Notes under the pieces: model-generated
What the model saw: the letters and a program-made list of their open reading frames with translations, nothing else
What the model was told of the DNA's origin: nothing
Database searches by the model: none
Translations under genes and position numbers: made by a program
Shown: piece after piece, positions 1 through 9,994 of the stretch
Position numbering within the stretch: position 1 is the stretch's first letter
Layout of the letters: every line of letters begins with the position of its first letter
From: Loxodes magnus
Taxonomy: Eukaryota; Ciliophora; Karyorelictea; Loxodida; Loxodidae
NCBI GenBank assembly: GCA_946699065.1
Contig: CAMPDV010000136.1
Span: 248,001-312,000, forward strand
Length of the DNA stretch: 64,000 nt
Reading direction: 5' to 3'

Positions 1-1179
1 AGAATCTTTATTAGTTTTATGAAGCTCAATTCCTTTCTTTCTCCTATTTTTTTGCTTCAGTTATTTTTTCCCTTTTCATTCTAAATTTTTTTAATATTGA
101 AAGATAGGTAAAATTTACTTGAAGATATTACAATATCATACTCTACTTTAGGTAAATTGATTTTAGAATAACTATTAACTAAATATTTTCCCTTTATAAT
201 TTTATTCTATTTTCTCTACTTTAAAATAAATAAATAATTAAGTTTAATTACCTTTATTTCAATTGCTGCAAAGGAAAATAGATATCAACTAGAGATGCTT
301 TATTTATAGTCACATAACTTCTTGCTTTAGATCAATAAGCTTTTTATTTTATCTTAAAAAGCATTTGCCAATAAATCTCAGGCTTTTAATGCCTTAATTT
401 TCTAAGCTATTTCTAAAATTTAACTTAATTAACCTATAAAATTCACTGTATAACACCTTATACTCCAAATTACATGTTTTTTACACTATCCACATAAATA
501 ACTATATTCATAAAAACAAATTCATTAACTTTAAAACTTTTCATCTCAGTCTTCTTAATTTAGATTCCTATAAGATCTGAAATATTAAGCAAAGCTATTG
601 CTTCATATCTTAAAATGTAAAATCCTTTTATCTTATATCCTGTTAAGTTTGCATTTGTTTTTAATAAACAGTGTAATAGTATCTGCTTATATTTTTATAT
701 TAAGTATGTAGACTTATCCCTATTTTATAACGGATATTAACTTACCCTTTTCTACATCTTATATAAGATTTTAAAAAATTTAATTAACTCTTCTTAACGT
801 AAAAGTTCTACTAGCCAACAAGCTAGTTTATCTAACTGAGTATTCCTCTATTGCCTTACTTATCTATCTGATTATCCGTATCTTTTTAATAACTCTACCC
901 GCTTAAAATCCTTTAATTTCCTAGTTACCTAATAGTTTTACTTAGCTACCTTAATTTTAGCAATTAATAGCTTTTACCTTTTACCTTAACTATTTACTAG
1001 ATTACAATCCTTTAATTTTAAAGGCAGCTTACAAGATATAAACATTTAGATGTAGCTCTATGATAGATGTATAAGAGGCAGTTTGTTAATGCTAAGCTAA
1101 ACGTATAATGGCTAGCTTTAAATGAGCGCTTACAATTATTTGATGTTATATTTGTTTATTAACGTATTCTCCATTTATA

Positions 1180-3251
1180 ATGGGGTAGAATAGTTGCTGC
1201 GAGACTAGAGAGAAAATAAATGATGATGCTTAAGAAATAGAAGAAGAGCGATGGATGGATTGCATAAGTAAGAAAAAGGAATAGAAATAGGAGAAAGAGA
1301 AAAAGAAGGAATAAAAGCAAACTCTTTTTAATATTAACCTTAATGAGAAGGAAAAGGAAATTCTCACTAACTTCAAGTCTATTTATAGAAGGTTCATTGT
1401 TAGGAGATCTTTTGATTATATAACTGAGGCTGATTATTATAACTCAGACTGAGAGATTTAAGTGGAGGGCTTGCCTTAAATTTATCCTAAGTATAATAGA
1501 GTCTATTTAATTAAAAACCCTAAGTCCTTATTCTTATGCTAAACCTTTAGCATTTAGGATGGAATTGCTTTTAACTATCATAGAGACTTTTTAACTTAAT
1601 TTAGTCATCCTAATCTAGTTGAAATCTTCGAAACTTACTAAGATGAAAGGAGCTTTAAGGCAATTTACAAATATAACAATTATATTCCTCTATCCATTTA
1701 CAAACTCACCAAGCGAATGGAAAAATTCAAAGAGCATGAAATAAAGGCATTTGCTGAACAATTGCTAGGTCTTATTTAGTACTTCCACTAGAACAATGTC
1801 ATTATAAAGTCAATAACAGCAGACCATATCTTGGTTAATCAAGAAGATCCCTTCTCTCACCCTCTAAAATTAGCAAATCTATCACTTGCTGTCAAATTTC
1901 AGTAGTCAGCGATTATTTAGAATGTAGACTATAGATATTACGGTTGCCCTGAATTTTAAATTGGACAGTAGCAATTCACCTATGCTAGCGATTTATGAGC
2001 AGCAGGCATTCTCTTATTTGAACTTTGACTTGGATATCATCCAAACGAGACACTTTAGATATGTGTTTTAAGTGATTTAGAAAGTGAGAATTATTAAAAA
2101 TAGCAAGTAGAAAGTAATGAATACATCTAAAACTGGATTTAAATAATTAAGCAGCTCAATAATAAGAAGAAGTTCTTTTCTGGAGGAGCCTTTCAGCTAA
2201 TAAGTACTTTACTTGAAGTAGATCCTAAAAATAGACTAAGTGCCAAAAAGATACTACAATTTGGGGTATTCAAATTCCTTTCTCTTAATTACGACCAATC
2301 ATTATAGATAACTGAAAAACTAATGGCTTTCTACCATCTGTCTGATAACTTAAAGTTAGTCTACAAAATTTTAATTAACAAAGTAGTTAATGAGAGCCAT
2401 TATACTTAAGTAACTTAAATGTTTAATATGATCGATAAGGATAGAAATGGATATATAACAAAATCAGAACTTAAGAATGCTGTTTTAAAGAGCCATACAA
2501 TCGATGACAACTAGTTAAATGAACTGTTCAGCGCCTTAGATTCTACATAAGACGGAAGAATAGAATTTCAAGGTAAGCATTTTATTATAGAGTTCCTACT
2601 TCTTATGACCTACGATTCTATTAACTAAATATAATTGGAAAAAGGGGCAGAGAATTTGTTTAAAAAAATTGATCAGGTAAGTTATTAATGCAGGATAAGA
2701 AGGGTTACATTAATAAAAGCTGTATTAAAACTTACTTTAGATATAATTACCAGCATGAAAAAATCTTTCTAAAGTTCTTTTGTGAAGCTTCTTAAAACAA
2801 CGATCGATTGTTTTTATAAGAATTTGTCAATCAGTTCTTAAAATATCAGGAAAACCATAATTTCATTACATAACTTTAACTGAAGAGTAAAAAATCAAGG
2901 AAGTCTTAATTTCTTCACTAAAGTTGTAATAATTTTGAAAGTCCTACAAAATTTCATGAAAAAATTAGAAATTCGACTACAAGAAGTAATCATAAAAAGA
3001 AAGCTTCAAATTAAAAAATTACACGAACGCTTTAATAAATTTATTCTTTGCAGGATATCCTTTTGTGTTAAGCGAGAAAAGCTTTAAAGTTAAATATCAA
3101 CTTAACTTTCTTCTTCCATCTTTTTTTAATTAAAAACCCTTATTAATTTTTTTATTCTTTTAGCAGTTTTACGCTAGATATTTAATTATCTAAGTTTGTC
3201 TTTTTCTTATTTCCATTATCTCAAAAGCATCATTCTTAAACACCTAACTGA
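1180..3251 (+). CDS. EF-hand pseudokinase (CDPK-like), copy K1, stop lost
   Basis: Calcium-sensor protein with a dead kinase fold. Exons are 1180-2572, 2591-2676 and 2694-3251, with 18- and 17-nt introns. The start MGQNSCCE is an N-myristoylation motif with adjacent Cys, suggesting membrane anchoring. The kinase C-lobe is recognisable: YYGCPEF replaces the APE motif, then DxWxxG follows with Trp as TGA (1996-1998). Catalytic residues are missing: the HRD loop reads IKSITADHILV, DFG reads NLS, and the beta-3 Lys seems to be Gln. EF-hand 1 (DKDRNGYITKSE) is canonical; EF-hand 2 (DSTQDGRIEFQE) is near-canonical; two degenerate hands follow. The TGA stop of K2 and K3 is CGA here (3024-3026), adding 75 residues up to TGA at 3249 (678 aa). 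The role is inferred: a Ca2+-responsive scaffold. Confidence 0.8.
2573..2590 (+). other. 18-nt spliceosomal intron
   Basis: GTAAGCATTTTATTATAG. Removing it joins exon codons to give the EF-hand end FQEF, the Glu-Phe expected at loop position 12. It is kept in all three copies (23556-23573; 53247-53264 on minus). Its length is a multiple of three, so frame alone would not reveal it. Confidence 0.8.
2677..2693 (+). other. 17-nt spliceosomal intron
   Basis: GTAAGTTATTAATGCAG, with a TTAAT branch-like core. It is needed to keep frame into the third EF-hand (DQDKKGYINKS), and is present at 23660-23676 and, on minus, at 53144-53160. Confidence 0.9.
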
Positions 3252-3454
3252 ATCTACTTTCTTATGTTTTTTCTAAATAAATTTTAACGAAAAGATACAA
3301 AAATGGTAAACTTTATCATTTTTTAATTTAAATCTCTCATGTAAAGCTTGCTTATTAGCTATTCTTACCACTTAACTAATAAAAACTCCCTAATTTATCT
3401 AGCAATTAATTCTCTTTCAAGTGTACCTTATAATTTATCATATCCTCATCTTTT

Positions 3455-4210
3455 TTGTTTGCAGGCTAATTTCTAAAAATAATGTTATTAGCATAATTGA
3501 AATTGGTTAAGCATATAGAACTACCTTCAGTATAATAAGTTTATATAACTCTAAAGTGTAAAATTTTGAAGATATGGCTCTTATAAGTATTTGCATTATA
3601 CTAATAATTGATAATTTGCTAGTATAACTAAACATGATACATCTAAGATTATATTCATATCTACTTATTGTACTTTCTATGACTACTAAGTGTATTTTAA
3701 AAGTAATAAGGGAAATAGTTAGAATACAAGTTAAAATTTAAAATTATTTTAAAGGAAATTCATATTTAATAGCCTTGTTGAAGGTATTCTAATGCTTTGA
3801 AGCAAAGGGAAATAAATAAAATCATCTATGATACTGAAGGATGTTAGTATATGAGTAGATATGAATGCATATATAATACTAAGCTTATTTAATTAAGCAG
3901 GATAGTAGAATATCAAGAAAGATGATAGCATCAAATAAGTCTAAAGGGTAATTATACACAAATTATGTAATGAAAAACATACTAAGAGTAAATAATTTAA
4001 AATAATACTAAACATTAAACACAAAAATAAGCATAAGTTAAGCTTTATTGCTTTAATAATAAAGTGATACCTGATAAATAAATCAGAAGCTATTTAATAA
4101 CCTAAGAAAATTAAATTAGAAATACAGATTTATTTAAAACTTAAAGGTTAGCATCTATATCAAAAGTATAAATATATTTAGAACAAAATTATTAAAATAA
4201 AGAAGAAGGA
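3455..4210 (+). repeat. Near-invariant segment of the kinase repeat
   Basis: About 750 bp that I read as essentially identical in K1, K2 (24424-25181) and K3 (about 51636-52393, inverted), while the flanks and gene bodies differ. No recognisable protein or RNA gene: forward frames are open only because all stop codons are readable. It may reflect recent gene conversion, a conserved non-coding element or an unrecognised RNA. Confidence 0.6.
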
Positions 4211-4862
4211 ATTCATAAAGCTCTAACTTTAATTTAAAACAAGCTTCAAATTTCATTATCTAAAAAACCTAATTTTTCGTAATTAATATAGTTAAAAGAA
4301 CTAAGTATTACTTCATTGTCAAGTAATAACTCTGTTAGTATCTATAATATTCTTTAAGAGACTTTTTTAAGGGAAAATTAAATATTTTATTTATACAGAA
4401 TTCTTAAATTGCTGATTTTAATAATTAAGCTGAAAATTTTGCTACCATATATAAAGAAAAGGAGATAGTATCAGATGTACTAATAAATTTATTTAACTAT
4501 AAACTAAAATTTTCTAGAAACTCGGCAAGTTAATAAATAAAGAGCTTAATCTTCAGCAAGCTAGAGTTTATAAAAGATCTGATTGATATAAAATTATAGA
4601 TACTTTTTGAAACTCATTTCAATAAATCATTCATTGTCATTTTTTCTTTTAGAACTTTATTATTATATCTCTTTTGCAATAATATGACTTATATAACTAT
4701 GAGACTTAATCTATAATCTTAAATTACATAATAATGGTTTTTATCTAAATATCTTAAAGTCAATCATTATGCAAATATTAAGGCATATTTAAGCATTTTG
4801 CAATATCAATCTTTCTCTATATTTAGTTATAATATATAGTATAAATAAATAAATTTGATTAT

Positions 4863-4895
4863 AGAGCGCGTAGCACCTCGTTGGTGTGCAGCTCT
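4863..4895 (-). other. LINE 3'-terminal stem-loop
   Basis: On + the outer stem AGAGC/GCTCT (4863-4867, 4891-4895) encloses an inner stem CACC/GGTG (4874-4877, 4883-4886) with a TCGTT loop. It starts about 12 nt after the ORF2 stop. A related stem-loop in retroposon D (50097-50120) shares GTAGCAC, so it may be the site bound by the reverse transcriptase. Confidence 0.6.
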
Positions 4896-4907
4896 TTAAT
4901 AAATGTT

Positions 4908-7900
4908 TCAATACATGTCTATTTCTTCAAGTAAGCCTTCAGGTAATAAAAATTCTTCTTTTATTAGTTCCATATCTTCATCATTTTCTTCTTCAATATC
5001 TCTTGTTCTTCTGTCTTCTATCTATCTACGTTTTATTGATTCTTTGTTACAAGCGTCCATTATTTTTTTTACATACTTTGCTAATTTTCGTTTCTAATTC
5101 TTTTCTTCTTAATCAAGCTTTTATAAACTCATAAAAACTATCCTTTTCCTGCTCTATAATCTTTTCCTATTTCTTTTTTTCATTCAATTTTCTTTTCTAA
5201 GTATCCTTTTTTTTCTAATATGTTTTTGATATAATCTTTTATTATCAGGTCAGTTTTAGCTCTTTTTTACTCTTCTTGGTTCTAATGAATTTTTCGAATT
5301 TTGCCGTACCTCATATTATATCAAATAGTTCCATTCCTTGTCTTTCTACTCCTATTGTTCTTAACTTTCTAATACATATTTATCTACTTTCTTTGTATTC
5401 TGAGCATTTTTCTATGATATGCCTTTCGTTTTCTCTTGCATCATTACAGAAAGGGCATTTGCTTGTCGCAACTAGGTGTCTTTCTTTTAAACAATCCTGG
5501 CTCCCATTACATCTCGTTCTTATTCTAAATATGTAGCATATTTCTTCTTTTCTATTTTTATTGTATCTCAGGTAGTTGGGTGGTCCTACTACATATTCAT
5601 CAAATCATGTTTTTCTATACTGTAGAGTTGTTATTATTTACTCCATTCTTTCTCTATCTTCTATGTATACTCTATGTTCTCAAATTGCACGATTAATGTT
5701 TTTCTTCCCTTTTTGATTATTATTACCATCATCTATAAATATATTTTTGTCTTCAATTTTTAATTCTAATTTTATTGTCGTGCAGTATTGTTCAAAAATA
5801 AAGTTCTCTTCTTTACTTAGGTCGAACATTAATCCATCTACTGTTTTTCCTTAGTTACCTATTAGTTTGCCTCTTAATCTCAGCGTTTTCTGCCATAGGT
5901 AATGTTTAAATTTCATAAACTGTAACTCGTATTCTAACATCTCATTTTACACTTAGAAAGGGGCATCTATGATTGCTCGTAAAGATCTTCTCTATATTAT
6001 TTCTAATTGTTCCATCACTTATTTTCCTACAAATTATTCACAATATGGGATAACTTCTGTCCCATAGCTGAATACTGAGCTTACGAACGTTTTTATCATT
6101 ATACCTGCGTTATATGGTGTTAATCCCTTATTCATTGTTATTTTACCCAGTATTCATGTTTACATCTTTTATGCTGCTTCTAGTCTGTTCTCCATGTGTT
6201 TTTCAAAGCTGATGGTTTCTTCTATTATATGCCCTAAGTACTAAAAGGACGTTACTCTTTCGATTCTTAAGTTTCCCACCTCAATAGTATTACCTATATT
6301 TTCTCAGTTTCTATTTTCTGCTGCTTTTCATATCATTCATTTTGTTTTATCTGCAATTTCCAGTTTGTATTTTTCTGCCCATGAGGTTAAATTTTTGATT
6401 ACTTCCTCTAATTATTCTCATTCACTTATTAAGGCTAGGTCATCTGCATATGCAAAACATCCTGCATATATTTCTTGTGTTCATCCCTCTTAGTTTTTAA
6501 AGTCTATCGTAATTCCTAGCTTTTAATCTTCCAAGCTATTGAGAAGTCTTGCTATTATTAAGTTAAATAGTCTTGGCGACGTTATGCTTCCCTGTTTTAG
6601 TCCTTTATTTGTCGCGAATGATTTTGCTATTTATTCATTGATTTTAAGTTTAATTTCTTCTTCACAGTAGAAGTTTGCTAGGAGTTTAATTATCTATTCC
6701 GGTACTTTTAGATCGTTTAGGATTTATCATATATCTTTTCTTTGCACCGAGTCGTACGCTTTCTTAATATCAACAAATATTACGAAAACATCTTTTTTGT
6801 TCCGTATTGATCATTCCTATACTGTTCTTAGGTTGAAAATTTATAGTGAGCATGATTTTCCTTTTTTAAAGCCATATTAATATTCGCTTTCATCATTACG
6901 CAGATATCCTTATAGTTGCTAGAAAATTCATGCATCTACTATTTTTAAAGCATGATTCAGTAAAGAGATTGGTCTATAATTCATCGGGTTCATCTGTCCT
7001 CCTTTTTTGTATATTAATATTATGTATTATTATTTCATCTCTTAAGGTATTACTCCCTCTTAAATCATCTTAACTATCATTTTACATGTTACTTCTGTTA
7101 GTTTTTTCCCACCTGCTAATATTGTGCCTACTTGTATTTCATCAGGTCCTGCTGCTTTTCATTTCGCCAATTAGTTGATGATTTCTCAAATTTCATATTC
7201 GTTTACCACTATTTTCTCTTGTTTAAGAATTTAGTTGGTAGCGTATTATCGCCATCTTCATACAGTTTCTACCATTCATCCCTGAAAGTATTAACATCTT
7301 CTTTTAATAAGGGTACTCATTAATTATTTCTTCTATTAAGTAAGCTTTTTAGTTTCTTCCAGATATCTGTTAGACTTCCTTTATTTACATTGTCCATAAA
7401 TAGGTTTAGTTAGTTTCTTTTATCTTTTTTTCTTGATTAAATGTATTATTATCTTACTCTTTGGTATTCTCTTTGATTCTCAATTTATTGATTTTCATTT
7501 ATTTGTTCTCTGGTCTTTACCCTTTATTTTAATTGTTTGCTGCATTTTCTAAAGATTTATTACACTATTTTGTTGTTTCTGAATATTTATATATCTTAGA
7601 GTTTTATGTTTTGAATTTTCCACATACTATTTAAACTCCTTCTTATATCTTTTTCTTTCATCATTTATAAGTCTATGTGCCGTTTAGGTTATCAATTTCT
7701 TCTTCTTAGAGATTTTCTTGTATAAATCTTTCAAATTTTTCTTATATCTCTTTTTTCTTTAATAGTAGGTAGTTTATTTTTGCTATCTTTTATGGCTTTC
7801 TTACTTCTTTACCCATTTTTACCTATATAATACCAGGCCTATGGTCACCTATTACGTATGAGTAATAAAAATCACTCTTTAACACCTTTTCTCTCATACT

Positions 7901-9058
7901 CTCTTCGATTAAAAAGTAATCTATTTTATACTCATTGTTTTAGTGAATAAAGGTACCTATTTCAGTTGGGTCTAGGCATATTAAATTATTCTGTTCCATA
8001 AACTGTGTCATTCTCTTTCCTGCTGAGTTTTTTTTCTTTGGCAGTCATTTTTCTATGTGCGCATTTCAGTCTCCTATTATCATTATATTAAGTCCTTTTT
8101 CTATTGCTTATAGTTTAAATTCATTCACTAAATTATAGAAAGGCTCGTACTGTTCGTTGTTATTTGCAACAGGAGCGTAGACATTTATTACTGCTAATTA
8201 TTTAATTATTTCTATTGCCATTACTCTCGCTCCTCCAAAGAGCGTCATTTGGTTTACTTCATTCTATATCTCTCTGATCTCCTTACATATGTCGTTTCTA
8301 ATATAGAAAGCTACTCCTTTTCCTTTTTTTGATCCCACATTTATTAAGTTTTTATATCCTGCTATATTACACATATCTTTTTAGTCTTCAATCTAAATTT
8401 CTTATATTGCCATTATGTGGATACTTTTTTGAGTCATGAATTTGGCTAGTGCCTCTTTTGCACTTCTTACTCCCCTAACATTTGCTGTCCCTATTTTTAT
8501 GACTTATTCTTAATCTTTTTTTACACTCATTCCCTCTACTTCCTCTTCACCTTATTCTTCTTTTTATTCATCTTCCTTCTCCACCTTTTTTTCTTCTTAT
8601 CTATCATTCTATGCTTCCATATTATTTTCTTTATTAGTTCTTTCCCCTTTTTTGTCTTTTTCATCTTATTATCTACCTTTTCCTTCTTCTTATCTATTCT
8701 AATCTTCTTCTTTTTCCTTTTCCTATTAGTTGAAGTTGGATAATTGTTCATTTTTGTTTATCGGTTTCTTAGCATAGTACATTCTCATTGAAGTTTGCTT
8801 CAATTTACTTCTTTCTTCTCACTTTTATCTTGCATCTTATTCTTTTTCTTCTTGAGTTTGTTCTATTTCTTTTTGCTTTTTTTCTTTATTTACGTTTTTC
8901 CTGACATACTCCATTATACTATTTTGTTTATTTCTTATTTCTTTTGTTAGGGTTTAGCGTTTTTACCATCACCTATCCTATCCTTTTCTCTAATTTGCTT
9001 TATGGTATATCTTATTATTTAGTTGCTTGTTTTCTATTTTATTTAATTATTTGAACAT
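4908..9058 (-). CDS. LINE ORF2: endonuclease and reverse transcriptase, frameshifted
   Basis: Target-primed retrotransposition enzyme of about 1380 codons. In order: a basic coiled-coil N-terminus; AP endonuclease (about 8480-7800) with TANVRG, AIQEI, NVYAP, GDWNAH (Trp TGA at 8066-8068), KIDYF and GDHRPG; a linker; reverse transcriptase with AKWKAAGPDEI (about 7160), NYRPISLLN, DIKKAYDSV (about 6746-6772), QGSITSP, FAYADDLAL (6439-6450), KTKWMIW and FQYLGHII; and the zinc finger CPFC-x8-H-x4-C (5403-5457). The acidic tail ends EEIDMY then TGA at 4908. More than twenty Trp codons are TGA. Frameshifts lie in T7 (7425-7431) and T8 (5063-5070). All catalytic motifs are present. The start is the ATG at 9058, but similar-looking sequence continues upstream. 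Confidence 0.9.
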
Positions 9059-9165
9059 TTCTCTATCCCTCTGTCTTACATATGTCCAATTTCATTTTGA
9101 TGAAAAATAATTTTTATTTATTCTTTAAGCATAAAAAACTTTTTATTATTTAATTGTTTAGTTGT

Positions 9166-9184
9166 AATAATAATAATAATAATG
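9166..9184 (-). repeat. TTA microsatellite between ORF1 and ORF2
   Basis: A short trinucleotide run at the end of the ORF1 unit. The same kind of run forms the 3' end of retroposons B (48882-48900) and C (61437-61450), so it marks the boundary of the ORF1 module. Confidence 0.8.
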
Positions 9185-9214
9185 TAAACTAAATGTTAAG
9201 AGTTTTGGAGTTCT

Positions 9215-9297
9215 TCGGGATTCCAACCGATTTCGCTCCGCCTTTTTTTAACGTGGATGTATACCACGGCCTTTTTTTGAATGTGGGTGGCTACCAC
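9215..9297 (-). ncRNA. Three-hairpin RNA region after LINE ORF1
   Basis: Three small hairpins: TGTGG/CCACA (9282-9286, 9294-9298; 7-nt loop), CGTGG/CCACG (9252-9256, 9264-9268; 7-nt loop) and TCGG/CCGA (9215-9218, 9227-9230; 8-nt loop). Element B has the same three at 48997-49013, 48968-48984 and 48931-48946 with equal loop lengths. Base pairs change on both sides (AGTGG/CCACT, CTGG/CCAG), so pairing looks conserved. Confidence 0.65.
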
Positions 9298-9300
9298 AAT

Positions 9301-9981
9301 GAATTTTCCATGTTACCACTAAATAATTTCTATTTATAAATTCCTGAGTCGGTTATTCAAAGTTTGTTTAACATCCTTCATGTTTTTATTTCTTCTCTTT
9401 TTTTCAATTTTTATCATTTTTAACAATTTTTTAATAAGTGATATTTCGACCTACAACATCAACAATTTTTTGTCTATTTTTTTTATTCAACTAAGGCAAA
9501 AATAATCTTTCTATCCGTTCCATTCTTTTAATTAAACTTTTATCAACATTTTATTCTATATTTATTTCTTAATCTTTTGCTTAAGAAGGGAGGACTTCAA
9601 TACTCATATTTACCGCTTGTTTGAAATTATTTTAAGACTGAGTATAGAGCTATTGTTCTGTCTCAATATTGTTTATATAAGCTATTTCCTAAGAATTAAT
9701 AGTTCGTTATTTTGATCCTCAATGTTATTCATAAGCTCTCTAATTCTTTCTCCTTGATTATGTGTTTCTTCTTCATATTTAGAAATTAATTTTTTCATAT
9801 TTTCCATTTCAATTGAAAGCGAAGTGCTCTCATTAACTTGTCCAACCATTACTTTGCCTTCTGAAGAGGAGCTTGATAAGTGTTCCATTGATTTCTACTT
9901 CTTCTCTAGTTCTTTGTTGGCTCTTCTTCTTGCGTTCCTTGCCTAATTTTTAGATAGTCGAATATTCTATTCCATTTCCAT
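9301..9981 (-). CDS. LINE ORF1 zinc-knuckle protein, frameshifted
   Basis: RNA-binding (Gag-like) protein. The start MEMEQNIRLSKNQ leads to a basic stretch, a Ser run (SSSSSEGKVMVG), a coiled coil (about residues 60-100) and a CX2CX4HX4C zinc knuckle, CWCCRSKYHLLKNC, whose Trp is TGA. The conserved NKLWITDSGIYKQKLF follows. Element B encodes the same protein in one frame; here two indels, near 9675 and near 9465 (an A run), break it. No in-frame TGA ends it before the hairpins, so the 3' limit is arbitrary. Confidence 0.75.
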
Positions 9982-9994
9982 TTTTTTATATTCT

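Larger units (their letters stand above)
1..4860 (+). repeat. Kinase repeat unit, copy K1 (direct)
   Basis: First of three copies of a repeat of about 5 kb; K2 starts at 20927 and K3 is inverted, ending at 55925. The window begins inside the unit. It holds an A+T-rich 5' part (1-1179, no gene seen), the pseudokinase gene, a divergent stretch (about 3252-3450) and a nearly invariant segment (about 3455-4210). At about 4855 the similarity to K2 stops and the LINE begins. Sequence like K2's later flank (26773) resumes at about 9995, so relative to K2 roughly 0.9 kb is missing at the LINE site. Confidence 0.9.
4861..9994 (-). mobile_element. APE-type LINE retrotransposon
   Basis: Non-LTR retrotransposon in sense order ORF1 (9981-9301), a spacer with hairpins and a TTA repeat, ORF2 (9058-4908) and a very short 3' end with a stem-loop (4863-4895). 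ORF2 has endonuclease, reverse transcriptase and C-terminal zinc finger, so the layout is of L1/CR1/Jockey type; the clade cannot be fixed by eye. Frameshifts in ORF1 (two) and ORF2 (two, both in A runs) suggest an inactive copy, or assembly errors. No convincing target-site duplication was found. It is also possible that the ORF1 part is a separate ORF1-only element lying next to the ORF2 part. Confidence 0.85.

Noticed and set aside
3455..4210. Long open frame in the near-invariant segment
   Set aside because: With no fixed stop codon almost any frame is open, and I saw no motif or protein-like codon pattern. Kept only as a repeat.
8536..8751. Lys-rich minus-strand frame within the LINE
   Set aside because: It overlaps the ORF2 frame; the ORF2 reading (Glu/Lys/Gln-rich linker before the endonuclease) is continuous with motif-bearing sequence on both sides.
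4861..9994. Mitochondrial or bacterial origin to explain TGA = Trp
   Set aside because: TAA/TAG = Gln, spliceosomal introns, LINE and TPR/RING/EF-hand genes point to a ciliate nucleus.
9160..9994. ORF1 part of the LINE as an independent ORF1-only insertion
   Set aside because: Possible because of the TTA tail, but no target duplication is seen and it is in the correct order and strand before ORF2. Left as part of the LINE with the alternative noted.
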